A stretch of DNA of 64,000 nucleotides, from contig NZ_CP050133.1 in the NCBI RefSeq assembly GCF_011612585.1, forward strand, positions 620,001 to 684,000. The letters run 5' to 3'. This stretch comes from Streptococcus cristatus ATCC 51100. Lineage in GTDB: Bacteria; Bacillota; Bacilli; Lactobacillales; Streptococcaceae. Position numbers and translations under genes: made by a program. Within the stretch, counting starts at the first letter, position 1. Each line of letters starts with the position of its first letter. Below, in pieces: positions 10,224-17,354 of the stretch. Under the pieces are notes generated by a model. It ran no database searches. It saw nothing but the letters and a program-made list of their open reading frames with translations, and had not been told where the DNA came from.

Positions 10224-11495
10224 ATGAAAGCTTATACAAATGTCAATCTGGTGACCTGTGACAGCGCATTTCATGTTTATTGGGAAGGTTTACTTGTGGT
10301 TGAGGATGAACGCATTGCCTACTGTGGTCCCTATGACGAGGCCTGGCTAGAACAGTGCAGCGAGCTGGTGGATTATGAAGGAGCATGGATCATGCCAGGG
10401 CTGGTCAACTGCCATACGCACTCAGCCATGACCTTGCTGCGTGGGATTCGTGATGACAGCAATCTACATGAATGGCTGGAGGATTATATCTGGCCAGCAG
10501 AAAGCCAATTCACATCGGCTCTAACAACCAAAGCTGTCCAGCTGGCTCTAGCTGAAATGCTCCAATCGGGAACAACGACTTTTAACGATATGTATAATCC
10601 TCAAGGGGTGGAGATTGACCGAATCTATGAGACTGTGCGGCAGTCTGGTATGCGCTGCTATTTCTCACCAACCCTCTTTAGCTCAGAGTCGGAAACAGCC
10701 GAAGAGACTCTGGCACGTACTCGGGCCATTATTGAGGAAATCCTCGCTTATGAAGATGAAGATTTTAAGGTCATGGTGGCGCCGCATTCGCCCTATGCCT
10801 GTGACGAAGATCTACTCAAGGGCAGTCTTGAGCTAGCTCGTGAGCTGGATTTGAAGCTTCATATCCATGTGGCAGAGACTCAGGAAGAAAATAAAATCAT
10901 CCTGGAGCGCTATGGTAAACGGCCTTTGGCTTTCTTGAAAGAGCTTGGCTACTTGGAGCAGCCAGCCATTTTTGCTCACGGGGTTGAGCTCAATCCGTCA
11001 GAGATTGCGGATTTAGCGGCTTCTCCAGTCAGCATCGCCCACAATCCTATCAGCAACCTCAAGCTGGCTTCTGGTGTGGCTCCAGTGACAGACTTACTAG
11101 CCGCTGTGGTGACCGTTGGCTTAGCGACGGACTCTGTCGCTTCTAATAATAATCTGGACATGTTTGAAGAAGGTCGGACAGCAGCCCTCCTCCAGAAGAT
11201 GCGAGCAGGAGATGCGACCCAGTTTACGATCGAGCAGGCCTTGAAAGCTTTGACCATTGAAGGAGCCAAGGCACTAGGATTGGATAACAAAATTGGCAGT
11301 CTGGAAGCGGGCAAGCAAGCCGATTTCATTGCCATTCAGCCTAAGGGACGACTTCACCTCTATCCTTTGGAAAATATGCTGTCGCACCTAGTATACGCAG
11401 TCAAGGGTAGCGATGTTCAGGATGTCTACATTGCTGGGCAGCAGGTTGTCCGAGACGGCCAAGTGCTGACCGTTGATCTAGAATCGTTCCGTTAA
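10224..11495 (+). CDS. Amidohydrolase, MtaD/SsnA-type deaminase
   Basis: 423 residues with the metal-dependent amidohydrolase signature in order: NCHTHSAMTLLRG (first metal histidines), HIHVAETQEE, FAHGVEL and the late TDSVASNNNLDMFEE aspartate motif. Close relatives deaminate 5-methylthioadenosine or S-adenosylhomocysteine; others act on different purines, so the substrate is inferred only. AGAAGGAG lies 7 bases before the ATG. It ends at a strong terminator facing the convergent MFS transporter gene. Confidence 0.88.
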   Translation: MKAYTNVNLVTCDSAFHVYWEGLLVVEDERIAYCGPYDEAWLEQCSELVDYEGAWIMPGLVNCHTHSAMTLLRGIRDDSNLHEWLEDYIWPAESQFTSALTTKAVQLALAEMLQSGTTTFNDMYNPQGVEIDRIYETVRQSGMRCYFSPTLFSSESETAEETLARTRAIIEEILAYEDEDFKVMVAPHSPYACDEDLLKGSLELARELDLKLHIHVAETQEENKIILERYGKRPLAFLKELGYLEQPAIFAHGVELNPSEIADLAASPVSIAHNPISNLKLASGVAPVTDLLAAVVTVGLATDSVASNNNLDMFEEGRTAALLQKMRAGDATQFTIEQALKALTIEGAKALGLDNKIGSLEAGKQADFIAIQPKGRLHLYPLENMLSHLVYAVKGSDVQDVYIAGQQVVRDGQVLTVDLESFR

Positions 11496-11499
11496 ACAT

Positions 11500-11525
11500 A
11501 AAAGCCGAGTTTGTCTCGGCTTTTA
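11500..11525 (+). terminator. Terminator after the amidohydrolase gene
   Basis: AAAAGCCGAG-TTTGT-CTCGGCTTTT, symmetric with A- and T-runs, so it can act in both directions. Confidence 0.9.
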
Positions 11526-11582
11526 TACTAATCAGAAGAGCTCTTTTCACTTTCTGCTGGCTAACAGTTTCTTTGTCAAAGA

Positions 11583-11607
11583 AAAACTCTGGGTTACCCC
11601 AGAGTTA
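11583..11607 (-). terminator. Terminator of the MFS transporter gene
   Basis: Perfect AACTCTGGG / CCCAGAGTT hairpin; read on the minus strand it is followed by a T-run. Confidence 0.85.
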
Positions 11608-11616
11608 GTAATAGAT

Positions 11617-12810
11617 TTAAGCTTTCTTTGATTTAGAAATATAGAATAATTGTAGGACGATACCAAGGAGTGCCATACCAATAACGATGTAGAAAGCCAT
11701 TGAATAGTCTCCCTTGTTTGCTTGAGCAAGTCGAGCTCCCAACTGTGGTCCGGCAATAGCTGCAACACCATAGGCCGTGAACATCCAGCCGTAGTTTGTA
11801 CCGACGTTGGCCACGCCCCAATTTTCGGCTGTAATACCTGGGAAAGATCCAAGGAAGCCACCGAAGGATAGGGCGACAAGCATGACGCCTAAGATTGCAA
11901 GGATGCTTCCCTCCCCTTTAAAGAGAGCGGTCAGCGCCAAGCCACCAGCGACGGCGCCAAACATGGCGATTACAGTAGGGTAGCGCCCGATTTTGTCCGA
12001 TACAGCTCCCCAGAAGATTCGTCCAAAAGTATTGGCAATAGAAACCAGCATAACGAATAGAGTGGCTTCTCCAACTAGTTTATATTGGTCAGAGATAGAC
12101 GCTGCTGAACCGATAATCATCATACCACCAGTAGCACCTAAAATGTAGATGAGCCACAGCAACCAGAAGTTGCCTTCGCGTAGCATTTCTTTGTGAGTTT
12201 TTCCTGTCGGTGAAGAACTTCCTGCTGCTGGAGCAGCTACTGGAGCTTTTTCCATGACAAGAGAAGAGCAGCAGATAACGACAAGTAGGGCAATTCCCAG
12301 AACTTTAAATGTAGAATAAACGCCCATTGAAGCGATGAGAGTTTTGGCAAGTGGTCCGATGATTAGTGGTCCAAGTCCAAAGCCAGCAGCGGTTAAACCA
12401 CCCGCGAGCCCTTTTTTATCAGGGAACCATTTGGTAGCGACAGAAGTTGAAGCGCCATAGGCTGATCCGATACCGAGACCAAGGACAACCCCGTAGGTTA
12501 AGTAGAGTACAGGAAGAGAAGTTGCAAATCCTGTAGCAAACATACCAGCACCAAAGAGAATGCCTCCTAGAAAGACAAATTTCTTAGGGCCTAATGAATC
12601 GACTTTAGGTCCGAAAATAATCATGCCGATTGGCACCATTGCAAAAGAGATACTGAAGGCTAGAGAGGTTTGAGCTTGCACCCATCCTTGGCTAGCATTG
12701 GCTTCCAGCAGCGCTTTTTGAAAAACAGACCAGGCGTATCCAGCACCTAAAGAAAGGTTGGTTAAGATAGCTGCTGCTAAAATGAACCAGCGATTTGGTG
12801 TTTTTTTCAT
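11617..12810 (-). CDS. OFA family major facilitator transporter
   Basis: 397 residues with about 12 hydrophobic segments. The N-terminal NRWFILAAAILTNLSLGAGYAWSVF-like opening, the GLGIGSAYGASTSVATKWFPDKKGLAGG loop region and the GGFLGSFPGITAENWG segment place it in the oxalate/formate antiporter (OFA) family. Members move small carboxylates such as oxalate, formate, pyruvate or lactate; the substrate here is not known. It is divergent from perR across 340 bp. A cre-like site lies in that interval, suggesting carbon catabolite control. Confidence 0.88.
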   Translation of the reverse strand: MKKTPNRWFILAAAILTNLSLGAGYAWSVFQKALLEANASQGWVQAQTSLAFSISFAMVPIGMIIFGPKVDSLGPKKFVFLGGILFGAGMFATGFATSLPVLYLTYGVVLGLGIGSAYGASTSVATKWFPDKKGLAGGLTAAGFGLGPLIIGPLAKTLIASMGVYSTFKVLGIALLVVICCSSLVMEKAPVAAPAAGSSSPTGKTHKEMLREGNFWLLWLIYILGATGGMMIIGSAASISDQYKLVGEATLFVMLVSIANTFGRIFWGAVSDKIGRYPTVIAMFGAVAGGLALTALFKGEGSILAILGVMLVALSFGGFLGSFPGITAENWGVANVGTNYGWMFTAYGVAAIAGPQLGARLAQANKGDYSMAFYIVIGMALLGIVLQLFYISKSKKA

Positions 12811-12956
12811 AATGATATCCTCATTTATATATTTTTTCTAAAAAGTGATAGAAAACCAGCTGTACCCAAATAGTTGTCCTGCATGTTTCCTGCAAGGCAG
12901 GTAAAATAGCAGAAGTTTGGCTACAGAATTTCTTACTATAAAACTGATATATTAAA

Positions 12957-12970
12957 ATTAAGCGCTTACA
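12957..12970. promoter_or_regulatory. Candidate CcpA cre site upstream of the MFS transporter gene
   Basis: ATTAAGCGCTTACA on the plus strand. It matches the palindromic cre core AAGCGCTT and the TTACA half, with two mismatches at the other edge. It is upstream of the transporter start on the minus strand. Confidence 0.55.
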
Positions 12971-13065
12971 TATTTGTTAACATCTCTATCATATCGTGCT
13001 TTGAGGCAAAAATCTACTTAATTAAAATGAATAAGTCTATTAGGCAGATTAATATTTTTCCTTAT

Positions 13066-13080
13066 TTACAATCATTCTTA
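13066..13080. promoter_or_regulatory. Candidate PerR box
   Basis: TTACAATCATTCTTA matches the consensus TTATAATNATTATAA at 11 of 14 defined positions. It lies immediately upstream of the -35 region of the perR promoter. Confidence 0.55.
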
Positions 13081-13101
13081 ATAGAAAATCTATGTTTGTC
13101 A

Positions 13102-13110
13102 TGATATAAT
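13102..13110 (+). promoter_or_regulatory. perR extended -10 promoter
   Basis: TGATATAAT (extended -10 TGnTATAAT), 40 bases before the perR start; no good -35. Confidence 0.6.
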
Positions 13111-13150
13111 GGAAATAAGCTAGAATGAATGTGGATGGAGTATAGAGAAG

Positions 13151-13603
13151 ATGAATGAAGAGTATGAAAAGAATTACCAGGAAGTAATTGAACATCTGAG
13201 GCTGAAAGGTGTTCGAATCACAGAGACGAGAAAGGCCGTGATTGCTTTTATCATCAGCAGTCATGACCACCCTAGCACAGAGATGATTTACCAAGCCCTC
13301 TTGCCTGAATTTCCCAATATGAGCTTGGCGACTGTTTATAACAACCTAAAAGTGTTGATTGATGAGGGCTTTGTATCTGAGCTCAAAGTCCGAAATGACA
13401 CGACGACCTATTATGATTTTATGGGGCATCAGCACCTCAATGTCATTTGTGAAAAATGTGGTCGGATTGCGGATATGGACTTGGATTTGCCAGACGTTCA
13501 GCAGGAAGCAGCAGAGCAGACCGGTTATCAAATCACCAAGAGTCAGATGGTCGTTTATGGTATTTGTCCAGAGTGCGCCCAGCAAGAACAAGTGGCTAGC
13601 TAG
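13151..13603 (+). CDS. perR: Fur family peroxide-responsive repressor PerR
   Basis: 150 residues. An N-terminal winged helix includes SLATVYNNLKVLIDEGFV, the recognition region of Fur proteins. The metal/oxidation region GHQHLNVICEKC and the C-terminal CPEC provide the four cysteines of the structural zinc site. Streptococci usually have one Fur-family protein of this kind, acting as PerR: histidine oxidation by peroxide releases DNA and de-represses iron-storage and antioxidant genes (family knowledge). PerR rather than Fur or Zur is inferred. A PerR-box-like site upstream suggests autoregulation. It is 151 bp before gpmA. Confidence 0.85.
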   Translation: MNEEYEKNYQEVIEHLRLKGVRITETRKAVIAFIISSHDHPSTEMIYQALLPEFPNMSLATVYNNLKVLIDEGFVSELKVRNDTTTYYDFMGHQHLNVICEKCGRIADMDLDLPDVQQEAAEQTGYQITKSQMVVYGICPECAQQEQVAS

Positions 13604-13698
13604 AAGTCTTGAGTGAGAATTAATTTTTTCAAAAGTCTGAGCAAGTGGAAAATTTCACAAATATCTCACTGAGACTAGATTTTTGAGAGAAAATTTTG

Positions 13699-13730
13699 TA
13701 AAATAGAATAGATAAACGGGGCAAACCCCG
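13699..13730 (+). promoter_or_regulatory. gpmA -10 region and leader hairpin
   Basis: TGTAAAAT gives an extended -10 (TAAAAT at 13699-13704). It is followed in the leader by the short hairpin CGGGG-caaa-CCCCG and then AAAGGAGA before the start codon. Confidence 0.55.
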
Positions 13731-13754
13731 GAAAATAAAAGGAGAATCCATCTA

Positions 13755-14447
13755 ATGGTAAAATTGGTTTTTGCTCGCCATGGTGAGTCTGAATGGAACA
13801 AAGCTAACCTTTTCACTGGTTGGGCTGATGTAGATCTTTCTGAAAAAGGGACACAACAAGCAATCGACGCTGGTAAATTGATCAAAGAAGCAGGTATCGA
13901 ATTTGACCAAGCTTACACTTCAGTTTTGAAACGTGCGATCAAAACAACAAACTTGGCGCTTGAAGCAGCTGACCAACTTTGGGTTCCAGTTGAAAAATCA
14001 TGGCGCTTGAACGAACGTCACTACGGTGGTTTGACTGGTAAAAACAAGGCTGAAGCTGCTGAACAATTTGGTGATGAGCAAGTTCACATCTGGCGTCGTT
14101 CATACGATGTATTGCCTCCAAACATGGACCGTGATGATGAGCACTCAGCTCACACTGACCGTCGTTACGCTTCACTTGACGATTCAGTTATTCCAGATGC
14201 TGAAAACTTGAAAGTAACTTTGGAACGTGCCCTTCCATTCTGGGAAGATAAAATCGCTCCAGCACTTAAAGATGGTAAAAATGTATTCGTAGGAGCTCAC
14301 GGTAACTCAATCCGTGCCCTTGTAAAACACATCAAACGCTTGTCAGACGACGAAATCATGGACGTGGAAATCCCTAACTTCCCACCATTGGTATTCGAAT
14401 TCGACGAAAAATTGAACGTAGTTGCTGAATACTACCTTGGAAAATAA
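13755..14447 (+). CDS. gpmA: 2,3-bisphosphoglycerate-dependent phosphoglycerate mutase
   Basis: 230 residues, full length. The catalytic motif [20 protein letters not shown] carries the phosphohistidine (RHGE), and the second catalytic histidine is in [14 protein letters not shown]. It interconverts 3- and 2-phosphoglycerate in glycolysis. Optimal codon use and an AAAGGAGA ribosome site fit high expression. The gene ends at a terminator that also marks the left border of the accessory island. Confidence 0.97.
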   Translation: MVKLVFARHGESEWNKANLFTGWADVDLSEKGTQQAIDAGKLIKEAGIEFDQAYTSVLKRAIKTTNLALEAADQLWVPVEKSWRLNERHYGGLTGKNKAEAAEQFGDEQVHIWRRSYDVLPPNMDRDDEHSAHTDRRYASLDDSVIPDAENLKVTLERALPFWEDKIAPALKDGKNVFVGAHGNSIRALVKHIKRLSDDEIMDVEIPNFPPLVFEFDEKLNVVAEYYLGK

Positions 14448-14456
14448 TTGATGATA

Positions 14457-14480
14457 GAGCTCTGCCTAGCAGGGCTTTTT
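14457..14480 (+). terminator. gpmA terminator
   Basis: AGCTCTGC-CTA-GCAGGGCT hairpin (one G-T pair) followed by TTTTT. Confidence 0.8.
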
Positions 14481-14501
14481 CTCATTATTGGAGAAAAATT
14501 C
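14477..14501. repeat. 25-bp direct repeat, left border of island
   Basis: Identical to 29475-29499, just upstream of pbp2b. It contains its own hairpin, TTTTCTC / GAGAAAA, separated by 7 bases. The first IS110 fragment starts directly after it. Confidence 0.9.
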
Positions 14502-15239
14502 GGCTCTTTTCTACCATTTGTCAAGTCTATCAAGGCTTTAAGTAAAAAAAGAGATAAGACAGTAGCTATTCTGAGGTTACTGTCTTATTTTTAACACTTT
14601 TTGATCCATAAAAGGGCATGCTAAAAAACACCTTATCTGGTATTTTTGAAACAAGGTGTTACCATAATACGGCATAGACAGCCTTATCGATTTTGGGTCA
14701 AAGAATAATCGTAAAGTTTGTTATGCGTAATGAGGTAATACATTGTTCGAATGAGACGATGTATAGAGGCAATCGTAAGTGGCTTAGTTGAAGCTATTGT
14801 CGATTGTCTTTTTCGTTTCTCATAAAAGTCAGCGATATGGCAGGGATTGGTATGACTAGCTGAAGCGATGTTGTGAATGCACTTGAACAAGATTTTTCTG
14901 GCATAGGGATTACCTCGTTTAGTGATGTGTTCCTTAGCGAGAAAGTTCCTAGATTCATAGTGTCTCAGGTCAATGCCAATAAAAGCATTGAATTGATTGG
15001 TAGACTGAAAGCGATGAATATCTCCCAATTCGCCAATGATAGATGTCGCTGTGGTTTCTGCGATGCTAGGAATTGACCGTAAGATGTCATACTCTGGTAA
15101 AGGCTGAGCTAGAGCTACCATGTCGTTTAAGACAACTTGTCTGCGTTCAGAAAGACGAAGCAATTCTTGAGCATAGTAGCGAACCTCTTCAAGCATTGGA
15201 GAGGTTTTCTTGACCGCACAAAAAGATTGTTTAGCGAGT
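14502..15239 (-). mobile_element. Truncated IS110-family element (copy 1)
   Basis: This segment matches 27651-28388 over about 738 bp with only two differences noticed (15075 and 15123 areas). It begins with GGCTCT, the same terminal bases as copy 2, and keeps the 3' noncoding end and the C-terminal half of the transposase. It breaks off inside the transposase gene at about 15239, where a different reading frame begins. Confidence 0.92.
14684..15239 (-). pseudogene. IS110 transposase C-terminal fragment
   Basis: The frame keeps the Transposase_20-type C-terminal domain (IPSIAETTATSIIGELGDIH and TKRGNPYARKILF). It lacks the whole N-terminal DEDD catalytic domain. Codons continue in frame to the break at about 15239 with no start in register, so it cannot make an active enzyme. 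Confidence 0.92.
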
Positions 15240-15317
15240 GAGATAGCTGAGCCTTACCTTGATGAGCATATTGCCCAGCGCTGGTCTGATCTGGTTCGAT
15301 CGGCTCAGACCAACTAA
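15240..15317 (+). pseudogene. 3' remnant of an upstream gene, probably gtfA of the accessory Sec locus
   Basis: From the IS break an open frame reads EIAEPYLDEHIAQRWSDLV and six more residues, to a stop at 15315-15317, 30 bp before gtfB. In accessory Sec loci gtfA lies directly upstream of gtfB in the same direction, so this 25-residue tail is most simply the gtfA C-terminus. That identification is by position; 25 residues are too few for me to recognise the family by sequence. Confidence 0.55.
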
Positions 15318-15347
15318 GTAGGATTCAGAAAGAAAGGCATAACCACT

Positions 15348-16676
15348 ATGATTTGTTTGTTTGACCGCTATGATCAAGCAAGTTTTGATTTGTTACGTTC
15401 ATTAAAAGCAACAGGACTTGATTGTCCTGTTGTTGTTGTACAAGACGATGGCTATCTTTCACCAGATGTCGAGTCTCCTTACAGTTATTTTACAGGAGAT
15501 TTGGACACACCAGAGGGCCGTCCAATTTATTTTAATCTTGTCCCCAAACCGCATCTATGGGAGATTCGCTCTAGCAATGTAAATGGCGAAATCTTGGATA
15601 TGGGCAAGAAGCGTGCGAATATTTTCTATCGCCAACCGACACATGAAAGACGTGTGCGGGCTGTCGAATGGTTGGATACAGAGGGGCAAGTCCGAGCGGC
15701 AGATATCTACAATCGCAAAGGACGGCTTTTTGCACAAATAACCTACGACCAGACACAACGTCCGACCCATACTCGTTATTTTGACCAGAGCAATGTCGTG
15801 GTCATTATGGAAAATCATCTGACTGGTGATATCATCTTGACACTTGAAGGAAAGCGTCATATTTTTAAATCTAAACAAGAATTTGTCGTCTTTTATCTGC
15901 AATATCGTGGATATGATACAGATCGTATTATTTATAATTCTCTAGCAACCCCCTTCTTGGTGGCCTACGCTCTTCGTCCTAAAAATGGTCGTGCAGAAGA
16001 TGTTCTTTTCTGGCAGGAGCCTATCGGAGAAGCCTTACCTGGAAATATGAAAGTAGCTATGAAAATGCCTCATCGCAATATCCGCATCGCTGTTCAGGAC
16101 AGGCAGGTATATGAGAAAATTCAAAGCTTGGCAACACCGGAAGAAAAAGTCTATTTCCACAATATTGGTTATATTTATGATTACCAACGTCTTAATAATA
16201 TGAATCCAGAAGCCTTGATTTTGACCAATAGTGATCAGCTTGAGCAAATAGAGCAGCTCTTGACTCAGCTGCCAAATGTACATTTCCATATTGGAGCCAT
16301 CACAGAAATGTCTGGCCATTTGATGGGGCTCAATCGTTATCCGAATGTTTCGCTTTATCCAAATATTCGTCCGGCAAAGGTTGCAGAGCTTTTTGAGAGA
16401 TGTGACTTGTATCTAGATATCAATATCAGCGATGAAATTCTTAATGCTTGTCGCACAGCTTTTGAGAACAACATGTTGATTCTCAGTTTCACAAATACTT
16501 GTCATAGCCGTCGATTTATTGCGGATGATCACATTTACGCACCAGAAAATGTCTCAGGCATGGTGGATAAGATTCAAAGTGCCCTTGCCCATTCATCAGA
16601 GATGGAAGCAGCACTTACTAGACAGAAACAGGCTGCTAATCAAGCTAGTTTGGAGCAATATAAGGCCATTATTTAA
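15348..16676 (+). CDS. gtfB: Accessory Sec glycosylation protein GtfB
   Basis: 442 residues, close to the usual GtfB length. The N-terminus MICLFDRYDQ, the mid-region ENHLTGDIILTLEGK with IFKSKQEFV, FWQEPIGEALPGNM and the C-terminal YLDINISDEILNACRTAFENN match streptococcal GtfB. GtfB is the substrate-binding partner of GtfA; together they add the first GlcNAc to Ser/Thr of serine-rich-repeat adhesins in the cytosol before export (established knowledge). GAAAGG precedes the ATG. Its obligate partner gtfA is reduced to a short tail just upstream, so function depends on a GtfA made elsewhere. Confidence 0.9.
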   Translation: MICLFDRYDQASFDLLRSLKATGLDCPVVVVQDDGYLSPDVESPYSYFTGDLDTPEGRPIYFNLVPKPHLWEIRSSNVNGEILDMGKKRANIFYRQPTHERRVRAVEWLDTEGQVRAADIYNRKGRLFAQITYDQTQRPTHTRYFDQSNVVVIMENHLTGDIILTLEGKRHIFKSKQEFVVFYLQYRGYDTDRIIYNSLATPFLVAYALRPKNGRAEDVLFWQEPIGEALPGNMKVAMKMPHRNIRIAVQDRQVYEKIQSLATPEEKVYFHNIGYIYDYQRLNNMNPEALILTNSDQLEQIEQLLTQLPNVHFHIGAITEMSGHLMGLNRYPNVSLYPNIRPAKVAELFERCDLYLDINISDEILNACRTAFENNMLILSFTNTCHSRRFIADDHIYAPENVSGMVDKIQSALAHSSEMEAALTRQKQAANQASLEQYKAII

Positions 16677-16688
16677 CCAGATACATGA

Positions 16689-16715
16689 GAACTTGCTTTC
16701 GATGAGGGCAAGTTC
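16689..16715 (+). other. Intercistronic hairpin gtfB / asp4
   Basis: GAACTTGC / GCAAGTTC inverted repeat with an 11-base loop and only a short T-run. It may be a weak terminator or mRNA-processing hairpin between gtfB and the small membrane protein gene. Confidence 0.5.
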
Positions 16716-16746
16716 CTTTATGCAGATTTAGTAAGGGAGGACAATC

Positions 16747-16923
16747 ATGCCAGAGAAGCAAAAGGGAATTCTGCAGGAACATATCAACGAGCAACTAGAT
16801 AATCGTAGGAGACCGTTGAAAAGAGAGAAGCAAGAGTTTAGTATGATTGCAGTGTTAGGTGGCATTCTCTTTCTTATCACCCTCTTGGTCACAATCATCA
16901 TGCAGTTGGGACACTTTTTCTAG
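16747..16923 (+). CDS. asp4: Small membrane protein, Asp4-like (SecE-like accessory Sec subunit)
   Basis: 58 residues, ATG after GGGAGG. A charged cytoplasmic N-terminus of about 33 residues (MPEKQKGILQEHINEQLDNR) is followed by one hydrophobic helix of about 21 residues and a short end. In streptococcal accessory Sec loci, asp4 encodes a single-span SecE-like protein of about 60 residues directly after gtfB; size, topology and position all fit. No neighbouring SecG-like asp5 is seen. The assignment rests mainly on context. Confidence 0.72.
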   Translation: MPEKQKGILQEHINEQLDNRRRPLKREKQEFSMIAVLGGILFLITLLVTIIMQLGHFF

Positions 16924-16960
16924 GATTTTTTCTGGATGGAGGAGGTCTCTGGAAAAGATG

Positions 16961-16992
16961 AACCTTGACGAGCAAATCGTCAAGGTTTTTTT
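16961..16992 (+). terminator. Terminator after asp4
   Basis: Perfect AACCTTGACGA-gcaaa-TCGTCAAGGTT hairpin followed by TTTTTT. Confidence 0.92.
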
Positions 16993-17131
16993 GCCTCTAT
17001 CTAATTGAACTAGTGTGAAAGGGGGGAGTAGAGGTTCAAAAGATAATAAAACGCTTTCAACAATTTGAAGCTTAAAAGCGGATTTTCTGAAAAAATTAGC
17101 TATTTTCATTTGTTATTTTACATATAATTAC

Positions 17132-17160
17132 TTGAAAAAGGGAATCCGTTTTGGTAAAAT
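17132..17160 (+). promoter_or_regulatory. Promoter of the serine-rich-repeat adhesin gene
   Basis: TTGAAA (17132-17137), 17-base spacer, TAAAAT (17155-17160) with an upstream TGG. It predicts a leader of about 190 nt before the chosen start codon. Confidence 0.75.
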
Positions 17161-17354
17161 GATGAGTGGTATATACTGGATAAAAACGGCTGGTATATCC
17201 CAGATGGAATCTGCTTTTTCTGAGTCAAAGGGATAAAAACTGAAACTGACTGCAACTTTTATTAACTCTGGTTTTGGGAGGCAGCGCAATCTACACTTTG
17301 TTAATGGTCATGAGATTAACAAAGGGTCGCAATTGGATAAAAGAAAGGAATCGA

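Larger units (their letters stand above)
12811..13150. other. Divergent intergenic region MFS transporter / perR
   Basis: This 340-bp AT-rich stretch holds a cre-like site (12957-12970), a PerR-box-like site (13066-13080) and the extended -10 of perR (13102-13110). Near 12880-12905 a CCTGC/GCAGG inverted repeat would sit in the long leader of the MFS gene. I see no open frame worth calling. Confidence 0.7.
16924..17354 (+). other. Intergenic region upstream of the serine-rich adhesin gene
   Basis: About 430 bp with a strong terminator (16961-16992), a good promoter (17132-17160) and a leader of about 190 nt. The leader has a repeated TGGTATAT motif (about 17168 and 17191), the second copy inside an imperfect CTGG...CCAG hairpin. 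I see no asp5-like gene here. Confidence 0.7.

Noticed and set aside
14873-15076. Plus-strand 67-residue frame inside the IS110 copies (also 28022-28225)
   Set aside because: Present in both IS copies only because the DNA is duplicated; it is antisense to the transposase with no start signals.
17274-17354. 27-residue N-terminal extension of the serine-rich adhesin from a TTG
   Set aside because: No ribosome site, and it would bury the KxYKxGKxW signal further from the N-terminus; the ATG at 17355 has AAAGAAAGGA upstream.
16924-17354. asp5 or another small accessory Sec gene
   Set aside because: No frame with a start, ribosome site and hydrophobic helix; the gap holds a terminator and the adhesin promoter.
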